A stretch of DNA of 19,617 nt from Bacteroidia bacterium (GCA_018679315.1 JAHHLF010000260.1:1-19617), one strand, 5' to 3'. Counted from the first letter of the stretch, positions 7,312 through 14,736 are shown. Program-made: numbers and translations. The notes: generated from the letters alone by a model not told the origin.

Positions 7312-9516
7312 TTATAAATTAAGCCAGTACGTCAATTTAAGGTTTATCGACCTGAACCTGGGCGAATATGGATTCGTGAAATAATTATCATTATAGACCA
7401 AAAACAGGTCGGACAAAGGCGCAAAGCGCCATTGGAGCCTGGAATTTATGCCAAGATTATTACGCTGGTTGCTGTATTGGATCAAGGTATTCCAGAAGAT
7501 CGATTTGCTAAAGGTGATCTCTGCTCTTGAAGTTACCAACCAGATATCTGCATCGGCGTAGGGGTCCGGAAGACGGATGCCATCATAGTTCAGCCCCAGG
7601 TTGAGGTTTGCCCAGGGTTGAAAACGGTAACCCAGCCCCGCCTCAATGGAATATTGTTGGCCATTAAAGAATTGCCCGATCGACATTTCGGTGGCAAAAG
7701 TCAGCAACCTGGTCGGATTGGATCCATATTCAATCTCTACCTGGTTAAAGGTATAACCCTGATTCCCAGGTATTGGAACCGCCCCATCTGTTCGGGTAGG
7801 ATCAAAATCGTTAAATAAAAAAGTATAGTTGTGTTCAAGTTGAATTTCAACACTCGATTGATTGGCGAATGCAGCCTCCCATGAGATCTGGTAGAGGTAA
7901 TCGGCATTTTTAAAATCCAAATTTGGTCTCCACCAGTTCAGGAAAAGCAGGCTGGCGCTATGGTTGCTGATCTTCCCGCTCTTTGGATAAAAGCGCCGTC
8001 GAAAGGATTGACCCGTTTTAAAAATATCCTTGCGGGGCACAAAGCCCAGGTCGGCCCTGTACTCTTCATCCACATAGACAAAGTCCAGCGAAACACGCCA
8101 GTCGCGTGAATCATATGCCGTATTCGCCTGCGCAGAAATATTTCCACTATTATCACCGGGCTGAAAGGATTTATGCAGGAAAAAATTTCCCTGCCATATG
8201 TTGTCTGAAGAAGCCAGATCGAAGTCGACCCCCACTACACGGTTGTACCGGTCATTCGGATCCAGAAACTCCTCATCAGAAAAGGTCTGTTTGTTCACCC
8301 AAAAAAGGCCCAGGTTCGATCGGGCGAACACCTTTTTCTGAAAGGCCAGCATCATATTATTAAACGAGCTGATCTCATTGCCCGGATCGGAATCTGTCTG
8401 GATGTTCAAAAAACCCAGTCGCCAGGTAGGATCCAACTTGCCACTCAAACGCACACCACCAGTGATCTGATTCTCGATCAGGTCACCTTCGAGATTACGC
8501 GCCAAGCCAATGCGCCGTGAAAAGAAGGGAATATTGTCACGCTGGCTGCCGTAATTCGCAAACAGGTCATTGTTGTCGATAAAGAACTGACGTTTCTCCG
8601 GGAGTCGAATTTCAAAGCGCGACAGATTGGTAAAGATATCATCCACCTCTACATTGGAGAAATCCGGATTCACGGTGACATCCAGGTTCATCCCATCCCC
8701 TACAGCCACTTTAGCATCGCCTCCTGCTTTAAAGTTAAAATCTGACTCATCAATGGCATAATCCTTATCGACAAGTGTATTGATGTATGGAATTAGAGCC
8801 AGCGGTGTACGGGAACGTCCAAGGGGTTTTTCAAATTTCAACTCGCCCATATAAGCAAGGCTTGAAAGTTGTTGGTTGATAGGGATTCGCACCCAGGTTG
8901 ATTGTTCACTGCTTTGGATATTCCAACGGTAGCAGCGCATACGCCAGGATGTAGCGCCTTCTATAAACTTCAGCGAAGTAAGGGGAATTGCGATCTCTAC
9001 GGTATAATGATCATCGAATCGCTGCGCTTCAGCCTGCCACTTGATATCCCAGGTGTTATTAAAATCTGAACCTCCTGAGGTGACCAAGCCTTCTCTTCGC
9101 ACCCCATAGGGGGTTACCCCAAAAAAGAAAGCCGTTTGTCCATCGCTAAAGGTATCAAAGAGTAAGGATACATTATCATTGGTACGTGCGCCAAAATCGC
9201 GACGCAGAGAACTCACGACATAATTCCCATCGATCGATTCCGCTCTAATTCCAACATATAAAGTGGTTTCAGAATACAGGACTTTAAACCTAGTTGGGTA
9301 TGATGCCAAAACAGAATCTGAGGGGAAGAATTGCCAGAAATTCTGGCCGGATTCTGCCTTTTCCCAAACAGATTCATCCAAATTTCCATCCAGGGTGATC
9401 GTTTCGGTTATGTAATGCGCTGAAAGACTTTTAGATGTAGTCTGGGCCCATACCAGGCTGGACAGACAGCAGCACCAAACCAATATCGAAGTGTATATGT
9501 GTTTTTTGCGAATCAT
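7312..9516 (-). CDS. DUF5916 outer-membrane protein with N-terminal CBM9-like domain
   Basis: This 734-residue exported protein is of a family common in Bacteroidota. A signal peptide covers about residues 1-24 (LVWA before Gln). Residues about 32-230 fit a CBM9-like (carbohydrate-binding family 9-type) beta-sandwich: TLDGNLDESVWEKAE, then LYVGIRAE, then VEIAIPLTSLKF. The rest fits DUF5916: NPDFSNVEVDD around residue 280, then NLSRFEIRLPEKRQFFIDN, then alternating amphipathic strands ending in an aromatic/hydrophobic tail (LKLTYWLNL), as expected for an outer-membrane beta-barrel. The molecular role of the family is not established. As first gene of the minus-strand block and divergent from an AraC regulator, it could serve binding or uptake of the substrate handled by the enzymes downstream. 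That role is inference. Confidence 0.88.
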   Translation of the reverse strand: MIRKKHIYTSILVWCCCLSSLVWAQTTSKSLSAHYITETITLDGNLDESVWEKAESGQNFWQFFPSDSVLASYPTRFKVLYSETTLYVGIRAESIDGNYVVSSLRRDFGARTNDNVSLLFDTFSDGQTAFFFGVTPYGVRREGLVTSGGSDFNNTWDIKWQAEAQRFDDHYTVEIAIPLTSLKFIEGATSWRMRCYRWNIQSSEQSTWVRIPINQQLSSLAYMGELKFEKPLGRSRTPLALIPYINTLVDKDYAIDESDFNFKAGGDAKVAVGDGMNLDVTVNPDFSNVEVDDIFTNLSRFEIRLPEKRQFFIDNNDLFANYGSQRDNIPFFSRRIGLARNLEGDLIENQITGGVRLSGKLDPTWRLGFLNIQTDSDPGNEISSFNNMMLAFQKKVFARSNLGLFWVNKQTFSDEEFLDPNDRYNRVVGVDFDLASSDNIWQGNFFLHKSFQPGDNSGNISAQANTAYDSRDWRVSLDFVYVDEEYRADLGFVPRKDIFKTGQSFRRRFYPKSGKISNHSASLLFLNWWRPNLDFKNADYLYQISWEAAFANQSSVEIQLEHNYTFLFNDFDPTRTDGAVPIPGNQGYTFNQVEIEYGSNPTRLLTFATEMSIGQFFNGQQYSIEAGLGYRFQPWANLNLGLNYDGIRLPDPYADADIWLVTSRAEITFSKSIFWNTLIQYSNQRNNLGINSRLQWRFAPLSDLFLVYNDNYFTNPYSPRFRSINLKLTYWLNL

Positions 9517-9716
9517 ATTTATTATCGATCAGACTAACTTCCTCTCTTTCATACAGTAAATTAATCTCGTGATTTTTTCTCAACTCAAAATTAGTAGTTG
9601 GGAAATGGGCGTATACTACCAAATTTACGGAAGCTTATACCACTATTACCGATATGATGTTAATTCCTTTATATTCTGAATTCCATTGTGTTATATTTAT
9701 CGTAAATAGATTGCCA
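9517..9716. promoter_or_regulatory. Divergent intergenic region between DUF5916 gene and AraC regulator
   Basis: This 200-bp AT-rich region separates two divergent genes and must hold promoters for both. The only good match to the Bacteroidota -7 element TAnnTTTG is on the minus strand at 9627-9620 (TAAATTTG), pointing toward the DUF5916 gene about 100 bp away; I see no matching -33 TTTG at the right distance, so it is only a candidate. A weaker one-mismatch form (TATATTTA) lies on the plus strand shortly before the AraC start. Binding sites for the AraC protein are expected here but cannot be assigned by eye. Confidence 0.4.
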
Positions 9717-10628
9717 ATGGAAACTATCCTGGATATTAAATCGGTTTCGGATTATTTTGCATTAAGGAAGCAGGAAGTCCTGCATCCCCTGGTAGGGATA
9801 GTCGACTTCAATCATGTTGAAGATAGTGCCAAGTCCATACCTGATTACAATGCGCTTCGATTTCATTGCTATGCTGTCTTTTTAAAAGATGCGAAGGGGT
9901 GCAAACTAAAATACGGCGGAAAACCCTATGATTATGATGAAGGGACCCTGGTATTTGTAGGCCCGGGCCAGGTAGTTGAGCTTACCTATGACGATCCCAA
10001 CTTCCGACCCAAAGGCTACGCCCTGCTATTCCATCCTGATCTACTCTTGGGAACCGAACTGGGCAAGAGAATTCACCAATACAATTTGTTTTCCTATGCT
10101 TTAAAGGAAGCGTTGCACCTTTCAGCCAAAGAGCGTAAGGTCATTATTAGCCTGTTGGAGAAGATCCAGTTTGAACTGGATCAATCTATTGACAAGCACA
10201 CCAAAAAATTAATCGTTGCCAATATTGAGCTCTTTCTGGATTATTCCACTCGATTTTATGACCGTCAATTCTTAACCCGAGAATCTTCACACCAGGGCAT
10301 CCTCCAGCAATTCGATGATCTGTTACACGAATATTTTTCTTCCTCAAAACCCAGAGAATACGGAACACCTTCCGTCCATTATTTTGCGGATGAACTACAT
10401 TTTTCTGCTAACTATTTTGGCGATCTTATAAAAAAAGAGACAGGTGATACCGCCCAGGATTATATCCAATCCAAACTGATCCAGGTGGCCAAAGAGCGCG
10501 TGTTCGATCCAAACAAATCGGTCAGTGAGATCGCCTACGAACTGGGGTTTAAGTATCCCCAGCATTTCAGTCGACTCTTTAAACAAAAAGTAGGGTATTC
10601 ACCCAGCGAGTTCAGAATGTTGAATTAG
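9717..10628 (+). CDS. AraC-family transcriptional regulator
   Basis: The ATG at 9717 gives 303 residues starting METILDIKSV. An in-frame ATG at 9654 would add 21 residues that match no usual AraC N-terminus and extend into the promoter region, so it is rejected. The N-terminal half (about 20-120) fits a cupin-type ligand-sensing domain, with RFHCYAVFLKD, the turn YDEGTLVFVGPGQ and YALLFHPDLL. The C-terminal half (about 219-303) carries the two helix-turn-helix units: HYFADELHFSANYFGDLIKK, then VSEIAYELGFKYPQHFSRLFK with the family-typical GYSPSEFR end. It is transcribed divergently from the exported catabolic block, so the simplest model is ligand-responsive activation of the DUF5916 gene and its downstream enzymes; control of the plus-strand sugar genes after it is also possible. 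The ligand is unknown. Confidence 0.94.
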   Translation: METILDIKSVSDYFALRKQEVLHPLVGIVDFNHVEDSAKSIPDYNALRFHCYAVFLKDAKGCKLKYGGKPYDYDEGTLVFVGPGQVVELTYDDPNFRPKGYALLFHPDLLLGTELGKRIHQYNLFSYALKEALHLSAKERKVIISLLEKIQFELDQSIDKHTKKLIVANIELFLDYSTRFYDRQFLTRESSHQGILQQFDDLLHEYFSSSKPREYGTPSVHYFADELHFSANYFGDLIKKETGDTAQDYIQSKLIQVAKERVFDPNKSVSEIAYELGFKYPQHFSRLFKQKVGYSPSEFRMLN

Positions 10629-10643
10629 TATCGACATATAGAT

Positions 10644-10678
10644 AATTTTAGTTAAAATTTCCTTTGCCGAAAGGAAAT
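10644..10678. promoter_or_regulatory. Two adjacent perfect palindromes after the AraC gene
   Basis: The first inverted repeat has 7-bp arms (10644-10650 and 10653-10659) around GT. The second has 9-bp arms, ATTTCCTTT (10657-10665) and AAAGGAAAT (10670-10678), around GCCG. They share three bases, so the two folds exclude each other. They begin 16 bp after the AraC stop and end 9 bp before the next small ORF. No T-run follows on the plus strand, so a classic terminator is unlikely in that direction. A dimeric repressor or activator site, a mutually exclusive RNA switch, or a weak terminator are all possible. The structure is directly visible; its role is inferred. Confidence 0.5.
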
Positions 10679-10687
10679 ACAGGACAT

Positions 10688-10840
10688 ATGAAATGTAACG
10701 AATTTATAAAAAGAGGTGTTATTCGGGTAAGTGCTGCCTTGGGCACTTCTGCCCTAATCGGTATCCGAAAAAATGATCTTGTAGTCCTGAAAGATTTCAG
10801 TAAGCACCTTCCATCAACTTTAAACCTTAATTCTAAATGA
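10688..10840 (+). CDS. Small ORF (50 aa) resembling an orphaned Tat-type N-terminus
   Basis: The ORF starts with ATG at 10688 and its TGA stop overlaps the ATG of the isomerase gene in an ATGA junction, the arrangement of translationally coupled genes. The first 26 residues (MKCNEFIKRG, then a hydrophobic run containing SAALGTSALIG) look like the start of a Bacteroidota Tat-exported oxidoreductase or isomerase (typical form RREFIKRG), but the first Arg pair is absent (Cys-Asn in its place). The remaining 24 residues match nothing I recognise. It may be the relic of a deleted Tat-exported gene, a short leader peptide coupling translation to the isomerase, or chance. I favour a relic that may now act as a coupling leader; confidence is low. 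Confidence 0.4.
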   Translation: MKCNEFIKRGVIRVSAALGTSALIGIRKNDLVVLKDFSKHLPSTLNLNSK

Positions 10841-11706
10841 AAACCAATCTTTTAATTCTGTTGATATCCATTACACTTTTGTCCTTTTCCTCCTGTCAGG
10901 AAAAATCTAATTCCCGGCTGGGTGGCCTGGCCCTTTATACCGTCAGGAATGCTATGGGTGAAGATCCAAAAGAAACCCTCCACGCTGTATCCGATATAGG
11001 GTATCAGTATATCGAAGCAGCAGGATATGAGAATGGAAAGTTTTACGGTATGGACCCCGAGGCCTTTAAAAATGCATTGGAAGAAATGGGATTAAATCCA
11101 GTGAGCACGCATCAGGGTAGTGTAACCCTCGAAAATGCCGATGAGATGATCGCCGATGTAAAAGCCGCCGGTTTTAAATATTTTGTAGTCCCTGTACCAC
11201 CAATGGGGATGTTCAAATATAATTCTGAAACGCAGGAACTCTCCATGGAGGGAACAGCCAGGGAACTAGCCGAAATATTGGCTGTATTGGGCGAAAAGTG
11301 CCGGAAAGCAGATCTGGAATTACTCTATCACAACCATGCATTTGAATTCGAGACAGATGCGGAAGGAAATGTGGTATGGGACTACCTCCTGGAAAACCTG
11401 GACCCGGAACTAGTGAATTTCCAAATGGACCTTTATTGGACTACCATAGCGGGAGTCGACCCAGTTGCCTATTTTGAAAAATACCCCGGGCGTTTTAAAT
11501 CTTGGCATGTAAAGGATATGGACCAACAAGGGCGGTTTGCCCCGGTGGGCAAAGGAAGTATAGATTTTGCCCGTATTCTGGAGGCAAAAGAATTATCGGG
11601 TATGGAATTCTACTTCGTAGAGCAGGACGCAACTTTCGAAGGCCTGGAACCGCTGGAAGCGATTAAATTAAGCCATAGTGGGATTCGTAAATATGGATTT
11701 GAATAA
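10837..11706 (+). CDS. Lipoprotein sugar phosphate isomerase/epimerase (xylose isomerase-like TIM barrel)
   Basis: This 289-residue protein has a lipoprotein signal ending in SFSSC (Cys20) followed by an AP-endonuclease-2/xylose isomerase-like TIM barrel. Barrel landmarks include LALYTVRNAM (31-40), YIEAAGYENGKFYG (58-71), VSTHQG (89-94), LLYHNHAFEFE (162-172), FQMDLYWT (195-202), SWHVKDMD (222-229) and YFVEQD (259-264). Probable metal and substrate ligands are therefore His165/His167, Asp198, His224 and Glu262. Family members isomerise or epimerise sugars and keto-sugars with a divalent metal. In Bacteroidota, exported versions often sit with glycoside hydrolases in sugar or glycoside breakdown loci. 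The start overlaps the stop of the short upstream ORF (ATGA). The neighbour downstream is a GH3 lipoprotein, which fits periplasmic processing of glycosides. The exact substrate cannot be read from sequence. Confidence 0.9.
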   Translation: MKTNLLILLISITLLSFSSCQEKSNSRLGGLALYTVRNAMGEDPKETLHAVSDIGYQYIEAAGYENGKFYGMDPEAFKNALEEMGLNPVSTHQGSVTLENADEMIADVKAAGFKYFVVPVPPMGMFKYNSETQELSMEGTARELAEILAVLGEKCRKADLELLYHNHAFEFETDAEGNVVWDYLLENLDPELVNFQMDLYWTTIAGVDPVAYFEKYPGRFKSWHVKDMDQQGRFAPVGKGSIDFARILEAKELSGMEFYFVEQDATFEGLEPLEAIKLSHSGIRKYGFE

Positions 11707-11709
11707 GAT

Positions 11710-11787
11710 ATGCAATCACCAGCATTAGTTGTATCCTGGCTTGTTTTTTATCTTGTCTTCCTATTATTTATATTCCGGAAACTTTAA
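11710..11787 (+). CDS. Possible 25-aa membrane microprotein or transporter remnant
   Basis: An ATG three bases after the isomerase stop opens a 25-codon ORF that is almost entirely one hydrophobic segment (MQSPALVVSWLVFYLVFLLF, then Ile-Phe and a basic RKL end) with a TAA stop at 11785-11787. Its position in the same direction within an operon, and its hydrophobic-then-basic pattern, fit a single-pass small membrane protein. The SWLVFYLVFLLFI part also resembles the first transmembrane helix of sodium:solute symporters, so it may be all that remains of a lost sugar transporter. An ORF this short could also arise by chance. Confidence 0.3.
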   Translation: MQSPALVVSWLVFYLVFLLFIFRKL

Positions 11788-11808
11788 AGAAAAAAATCCA
11801 AAGAAATT

Positions 11809-14115
11809 ATGAGATACCTAATTGGTCTGAGAACCTCCATTATACCCCTTCTAATTATTGGGGTAGTAAGTTGTGGTCCTAAATTCACTGAAGAGGTAAT
11901 GGAAGACCACAGCCTGGTAAAAAACGAAAACGGAAGTGTCCTTGGATACAGTCCCAATTCCGGGGTACAACTCCTGACTAAAGACAACTATGCATTTAAA
12001 GATTTAAATAAAAACGGTGATCTGGATCCCTATGAAGATTGGCGCCTATCGGCCGAAGAACGGGCCGTTGATTTGGCCTCTAAAATGAGCATTGAGCAAA
12101 TTGCAGGACTCATGCTGTACAGCGCGCACCAATCCATCCCCGCTCGGAGTCAGGGTTATTTTGCCGGCACCTATAAGGGTGAACCCTATATGGAAGGTGA
12201 AACTGATCCCTCGCAGCTCACCGACCAGCAGAAAAAGTTCATTGCCGAAGATAACCTTCGACACGTACTGATTACCACGGTCAAATCACCCGAAGTGGCC
12301 GCCCAATGGAACAATAATATGCAGGCCTATTGCGAAAGCCTGGGCTTGGGTATTCCGGCAAACAACAGTTCAGATCCAAGACATGGAACAATCTCAAGAA
12401 TGGAATATGATGCGGCCGCAGGTGGTGAAATATCGATGTGGCCAAGTTCAGTGGGTATGGCAGCCACTTTTGATCCTGGTTTGGTGAAATCATTTGGTGA
12501 TATTGCCTCAAGGGAATATCGGGCTTTGGGTATTACTACGGCACTTTCGCCACAGATTGATATTGCGACTGAACCTCGGTGGGCACGATTCAGCGGTACC
12601 TTTGGCGAAGACCCAAAATTGGCTGCTGAGATGGCCAGAGCCTACGTTGATGGTTTTCAATCAACTCAAGGTGGGTGGGGCGTCAAAAGTGTCAACGCCA
12701 TGGTCAAACATTGGCCAGGGGGCGGATCGGGCGAAGCTGGAAGGGATGCGCACTATGGAGCCGGTAAATATGCAGTATATCCTGGAAATAATTTTGATGA
12801 ACACTTGGAGCCCTTTATCAATGGCGCTTTTAACTTAGAAAGTGATACGGGAAGTGCTTCTGCCGTAATGCCTTACTACACCATTTCCTGGAAACAAGAC
12901 ACAAAAAATGGTGAGAATGTAGGCAATGCCTACAACGAATATATCATCAAAGACATGCTGCGCGGCACTTATGGTTATGACGGGGTAATTTGCACCGACT
13001 GGGGGGTGACCAGAGACCACAATGTCATGGACAGTTTTATGGATGGGAAGCCCTGGGGCATCGAAGGGTTGACCGAGGCTAAAAGACATTATAAAGCTTT
13101 GATGGTGGGCATCGACCAGTTTGGTGGCAATAATGATATGCAACCCATTTTGGAAGCTTACCAAATGGGAATTGAGGAAATGGGAGAAGATAAAATAAGG
13201 GCTCGTATGGAACGCTCTGCGGTGCGCTTGCTGCGAAACATCTTTAGGGTCGGTATTTTTGAAAACCCCTATCTATCCCCATCAGAAACGTCAATTACAG
13301 TAGGGCAGCCCGATTATATGCGTGCTGGTTTTGAAGCCCAGTTGAAATCGGTGGTATTGCTAAAAAATATGGATTCAAAACTTCCCTTAAAGGAAAAAAC
13401 AAAGGTCTATGTGCCCAAGCGCTATGTACCGGCATCTCGAAATTTTTTGGGCATGGAAATTCCGGAATCCAATGACTACCCGGTGAACATTGAACTTGTA
13501 AAGAAATACTTTGAAGTGACCGACACTCCTGAAGAAGCTGAAGTGGCCTTAGTATTCATAGAAAGTCCTTCTTCCGGTTCCGGCTATAACAAGACAGACG
13601 TGGAAAAGGGAGGAAATGGCTATTTCCCCATCAGTTTGCAATACGGTGACTACACCGCCGTTGACGCCCGTGAAACCAGTATTGCCGGCGGTGACCCATT
13701 GGAAGATTTCACTAATAGGAGCTATAAGAACAAATCCGTGGAAACATCGAACAAAACTGATGCGACTTTGGTGGCAGAAACCAAAGCGGCAATGGGCGAT
13801 AAACCTGTTGTGATAGCTATTGGCACCACCAATCCATTTGTCATAGCCGAAATTGAACAACAGTCCGATGCCATTTTGCTTGGCTTTGGGGTGCAAGACC
13901 AGGTCTTTTTGAACCTAATAACTGGTAAAACGGAACCTTCTGGCTTGTTACCTTTCCAAATGCCTGCAGATATGACTACAGTTGAGCAGCAGTTCGAAGA
14001 TGTTCCCCGCGACATGAAACCCTATTTGGACTCCGAGGGTAATACCTATGATTTTGCTTTTGGTTTGAATTGGAGTGGGGTTATCTCGGATGCACGGGTT
14101 GAGCGGTACCGATGA
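11809..14115 (+). CDS. Lipoprotein glycoside hydrolase family 3 (beta-glycosidase)
   Basis: This 768-residue exo-acting retaining beta-glycosidase has a lipoprotein signal ending in GVVSC (Cys22), placing it in the envelope. Residues 65-76 form a complete EF-hand-like loop. The N-terminal (beta/alpha)8 domain of GH3 follows from about 85 to 400, with NNSSDPRHG (185-192), ALSPQIDIATEPRWAR (245-260), VKHWPGGGSGEAGRD (299-313) and YDGVICTDWG with the catalytic nucleophile expected at Asp397. The second alpha/beta sandwich domain covers about 515-757 (VVLLKN, ALVFIESPSSGSGYN, GFGVQDQVF, TEPSGLLPFQMP). No C-terminal fibronectin-like domain is present, so the protein is at the short end for the family. 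The start is 102 bp after the isomerase gene, with an A-rich leader. Sugar specificity is not evident; beta-glucosidase or beta-xylosidase are the usual alternatives. Confidence 0.95.
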   Translation: MRYLIGLRTSIIPLLIIGVVSCGPKFTEEVMEDHSLVKNENGSVLGYSPNSGVQLLTKDNYAFKDLNKNGDLDPYEDWRLSAEERAVDLASKMSIEQIAGLMLYSAHQSIPARSQGYFAGTYKGEPYMEGETDPSQLTDQQKKFIAEDNLRHVLITTVKSPEVAAQWNNNMQAYCESLGLGIPANNSSDPRHGTISRMEYDAAAGGEISMWPSSVGMAATFDPGLVKSFGDIASREYRALGITTALSPQIDIATEPRWARFSGTFGEDPKLAAEMARAYVDGFQSTQGGWGVKSVNAMVKHWPGGGSGEAGRDAHYGAGKYAVYPGNNFDEHLEPFINGAFNLESDTGSASAVMPYYTISWKQDTKNGENVGNAYNEYIIKDMLRGTYGYDGVICTDWGVTRDHNVMDSFMDGKPWGIEGLTEAKRHYKALMVGIDQFGGNNDMQPILEAYQMGIEEMGEDKIRARMERSAVRLLRNIFRVGIFENPYLSPSETSITVGQPDYMRAGFEAQLKSVVLLKNMDSKLPLKEKTKVYVPKRYVPASRNFLGMEIPESNDYPVNIELVKKYFEVTDTPEEAEVALVFIESPSSGSGYNKTDVEKGGNGYFPISLQYGDYTAVDARETSIAGGDPLEDFTNRSYKNKSVETSNKTDATLVAETKAAMGDKPVVIAIGTTNPFVIAEIEQQSDAILLGFGVQDQVFLNLITGKTEPSGLLPFQMPADMTTVEQQFEDVPRDMKPYLDSEGNTYDFAFGLNWSGVISDARVERYR

Positions 14116-14229
14116 TCCATTATGACAGACCGTCTATTACGGTTCACTTTCGTGATTGGTTTTGAAACTTTGGTCACACAAATCCCTTAAAAAAAGCGTA
14201 CATTTATAGGTGCAACCCAATCTATTTTG
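14116..14229 (+). promoter_or_regulatory. Intergenic region with probable promoter of the metal-efflux operon
   Basis: This 114-bp gap separates the GH3 gene from the metal-efflux genes. A small inverted repeat ACCGT/ACGGT (14129-14133 and 14139-14143, 5-nt loop) follows the GH3 stop but has no T-run. Near the start of the next gene, TACATTTA (14199-14206) differs by one base from the Bacteroidota -7 element. A TTTG at 14169-14172 lies 26 bp before it, longer than the usual spacing, so the promoter assignment is tentative. Confidence 0.3.
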
Positions 14230-14631
14230 ATGCTAAAAGCGTGCGCCATACAAATCGCCATGTTGATCCTTGTTCAGGGGGTTAGCTTTAATTTTGGGGA
14301 TCTTGTACAATTCGATGAGCTTATCGAACACGCCAAATTCCACAAAGAGACATATGGGGACAATTTTCTTGTCTTTCTGTCCAAGCATTACGGGGAATTA
14401 CAATCCGAACACAGCGAAAAACACCAGGAAGAAGAATCGGAACACCAGCAACTCCCTTTGAATCACAATTCCTGTTCACATGCCCTGATCTCACCCTTTA
14501 TTCTCAATCATCAGTTATTATCAGATCTGGCACTGGACTTCACACCAGAAAACAAAAACAATTTTTACTACGCTTTTTCAAAAAGCTCCCTCTTTACTAT
14601 GGGTGTTTTTGAACCGCCCCGCTCCATATAA
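14230..14631 (+). CDS. Small exported histidine-rich protein of a heavy-metal efflux operon
   Basis: The ATG at 14230 (a TTG lies directly before it) gives 133 residues. An N-terminal hydrophobic stretch (about 3-20) acts as a signal peptide or anchor. The middle is acidic and rich in histidine (nine His in total), with KHYGE, EHSEKHQEEESEHQQ and NHNSCSH, and the C-terminus carries FEPPRS. A short exported protein with an HY motif, Cys/His pairs and a Pro-Pro near the end is often found directly before czcA/cusA genes in Bacteroidota (the HYC_CC_PP-like type); this one keeps HY and PP but has only one Cys in the mature part. It probably binds or senses a metal ion in the periplasm. It lies 105 bp upstream of the RND pump, same strand. 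The function is inferred from composition and position. Confidence 0.65.
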   Translation: MLKACAIQIAMLILVQGVSFNFGDLVQFDELIEHAKFHKETYGDNFLVFLSKHYGELQSEHSEKHQEEESEHQQLPLNHNSCSHALISPFILNHQLLSDLALDFTPENKNNFYYAFSKSSLFTMGVFEPPRSI

Positions 14632-14650
14632 GGATTTCGTACACTACTAA

Positions 14651-14679
14651 CCGTACCCTGGCATGACCCAGGGCAACGG
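14651..14679 (+). other. Strong hairpin between the histidine-rich gene and the RND pump gene
   Basis: A perfect 6-bp stem CCCTGG/CCAGGG (14656-14661 and 14668-14673) with a CATGAC loop is extended by an outer CCGT/ACGG stem (14651-14654 and 14676-14679) across a small internal loop. It lies in the 105-bp gap inside the metal operon and no T-run follows, so it is not a standard terminator. It may protect or process the mRNA to set different levels of the small protein and the pump, or be a protein-binding site. The pairing is visible; the role is inferred. Confidence 0.5.
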
Positions 14680-14736
14680 CTACGCTATAAACCCTCCCTT
14701 TGAGGCGCTTTTGGTTATCCACTAAAAACGAATGAC

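Noticed and set aside
9654..9716. Upstream ATG for the AraC regulator
   Set aside because: The extra 21 residues are hydrophobic and atypical, and the extension would consume much of the divergent promoter region.
14129..14143. Inverted repeat ACCGT/ACGGT after the GH3 gene as a terminator
   Set aside because: The stem is only 5 bp and no T-run follows; it is kept as a note in the intergenic entry only.
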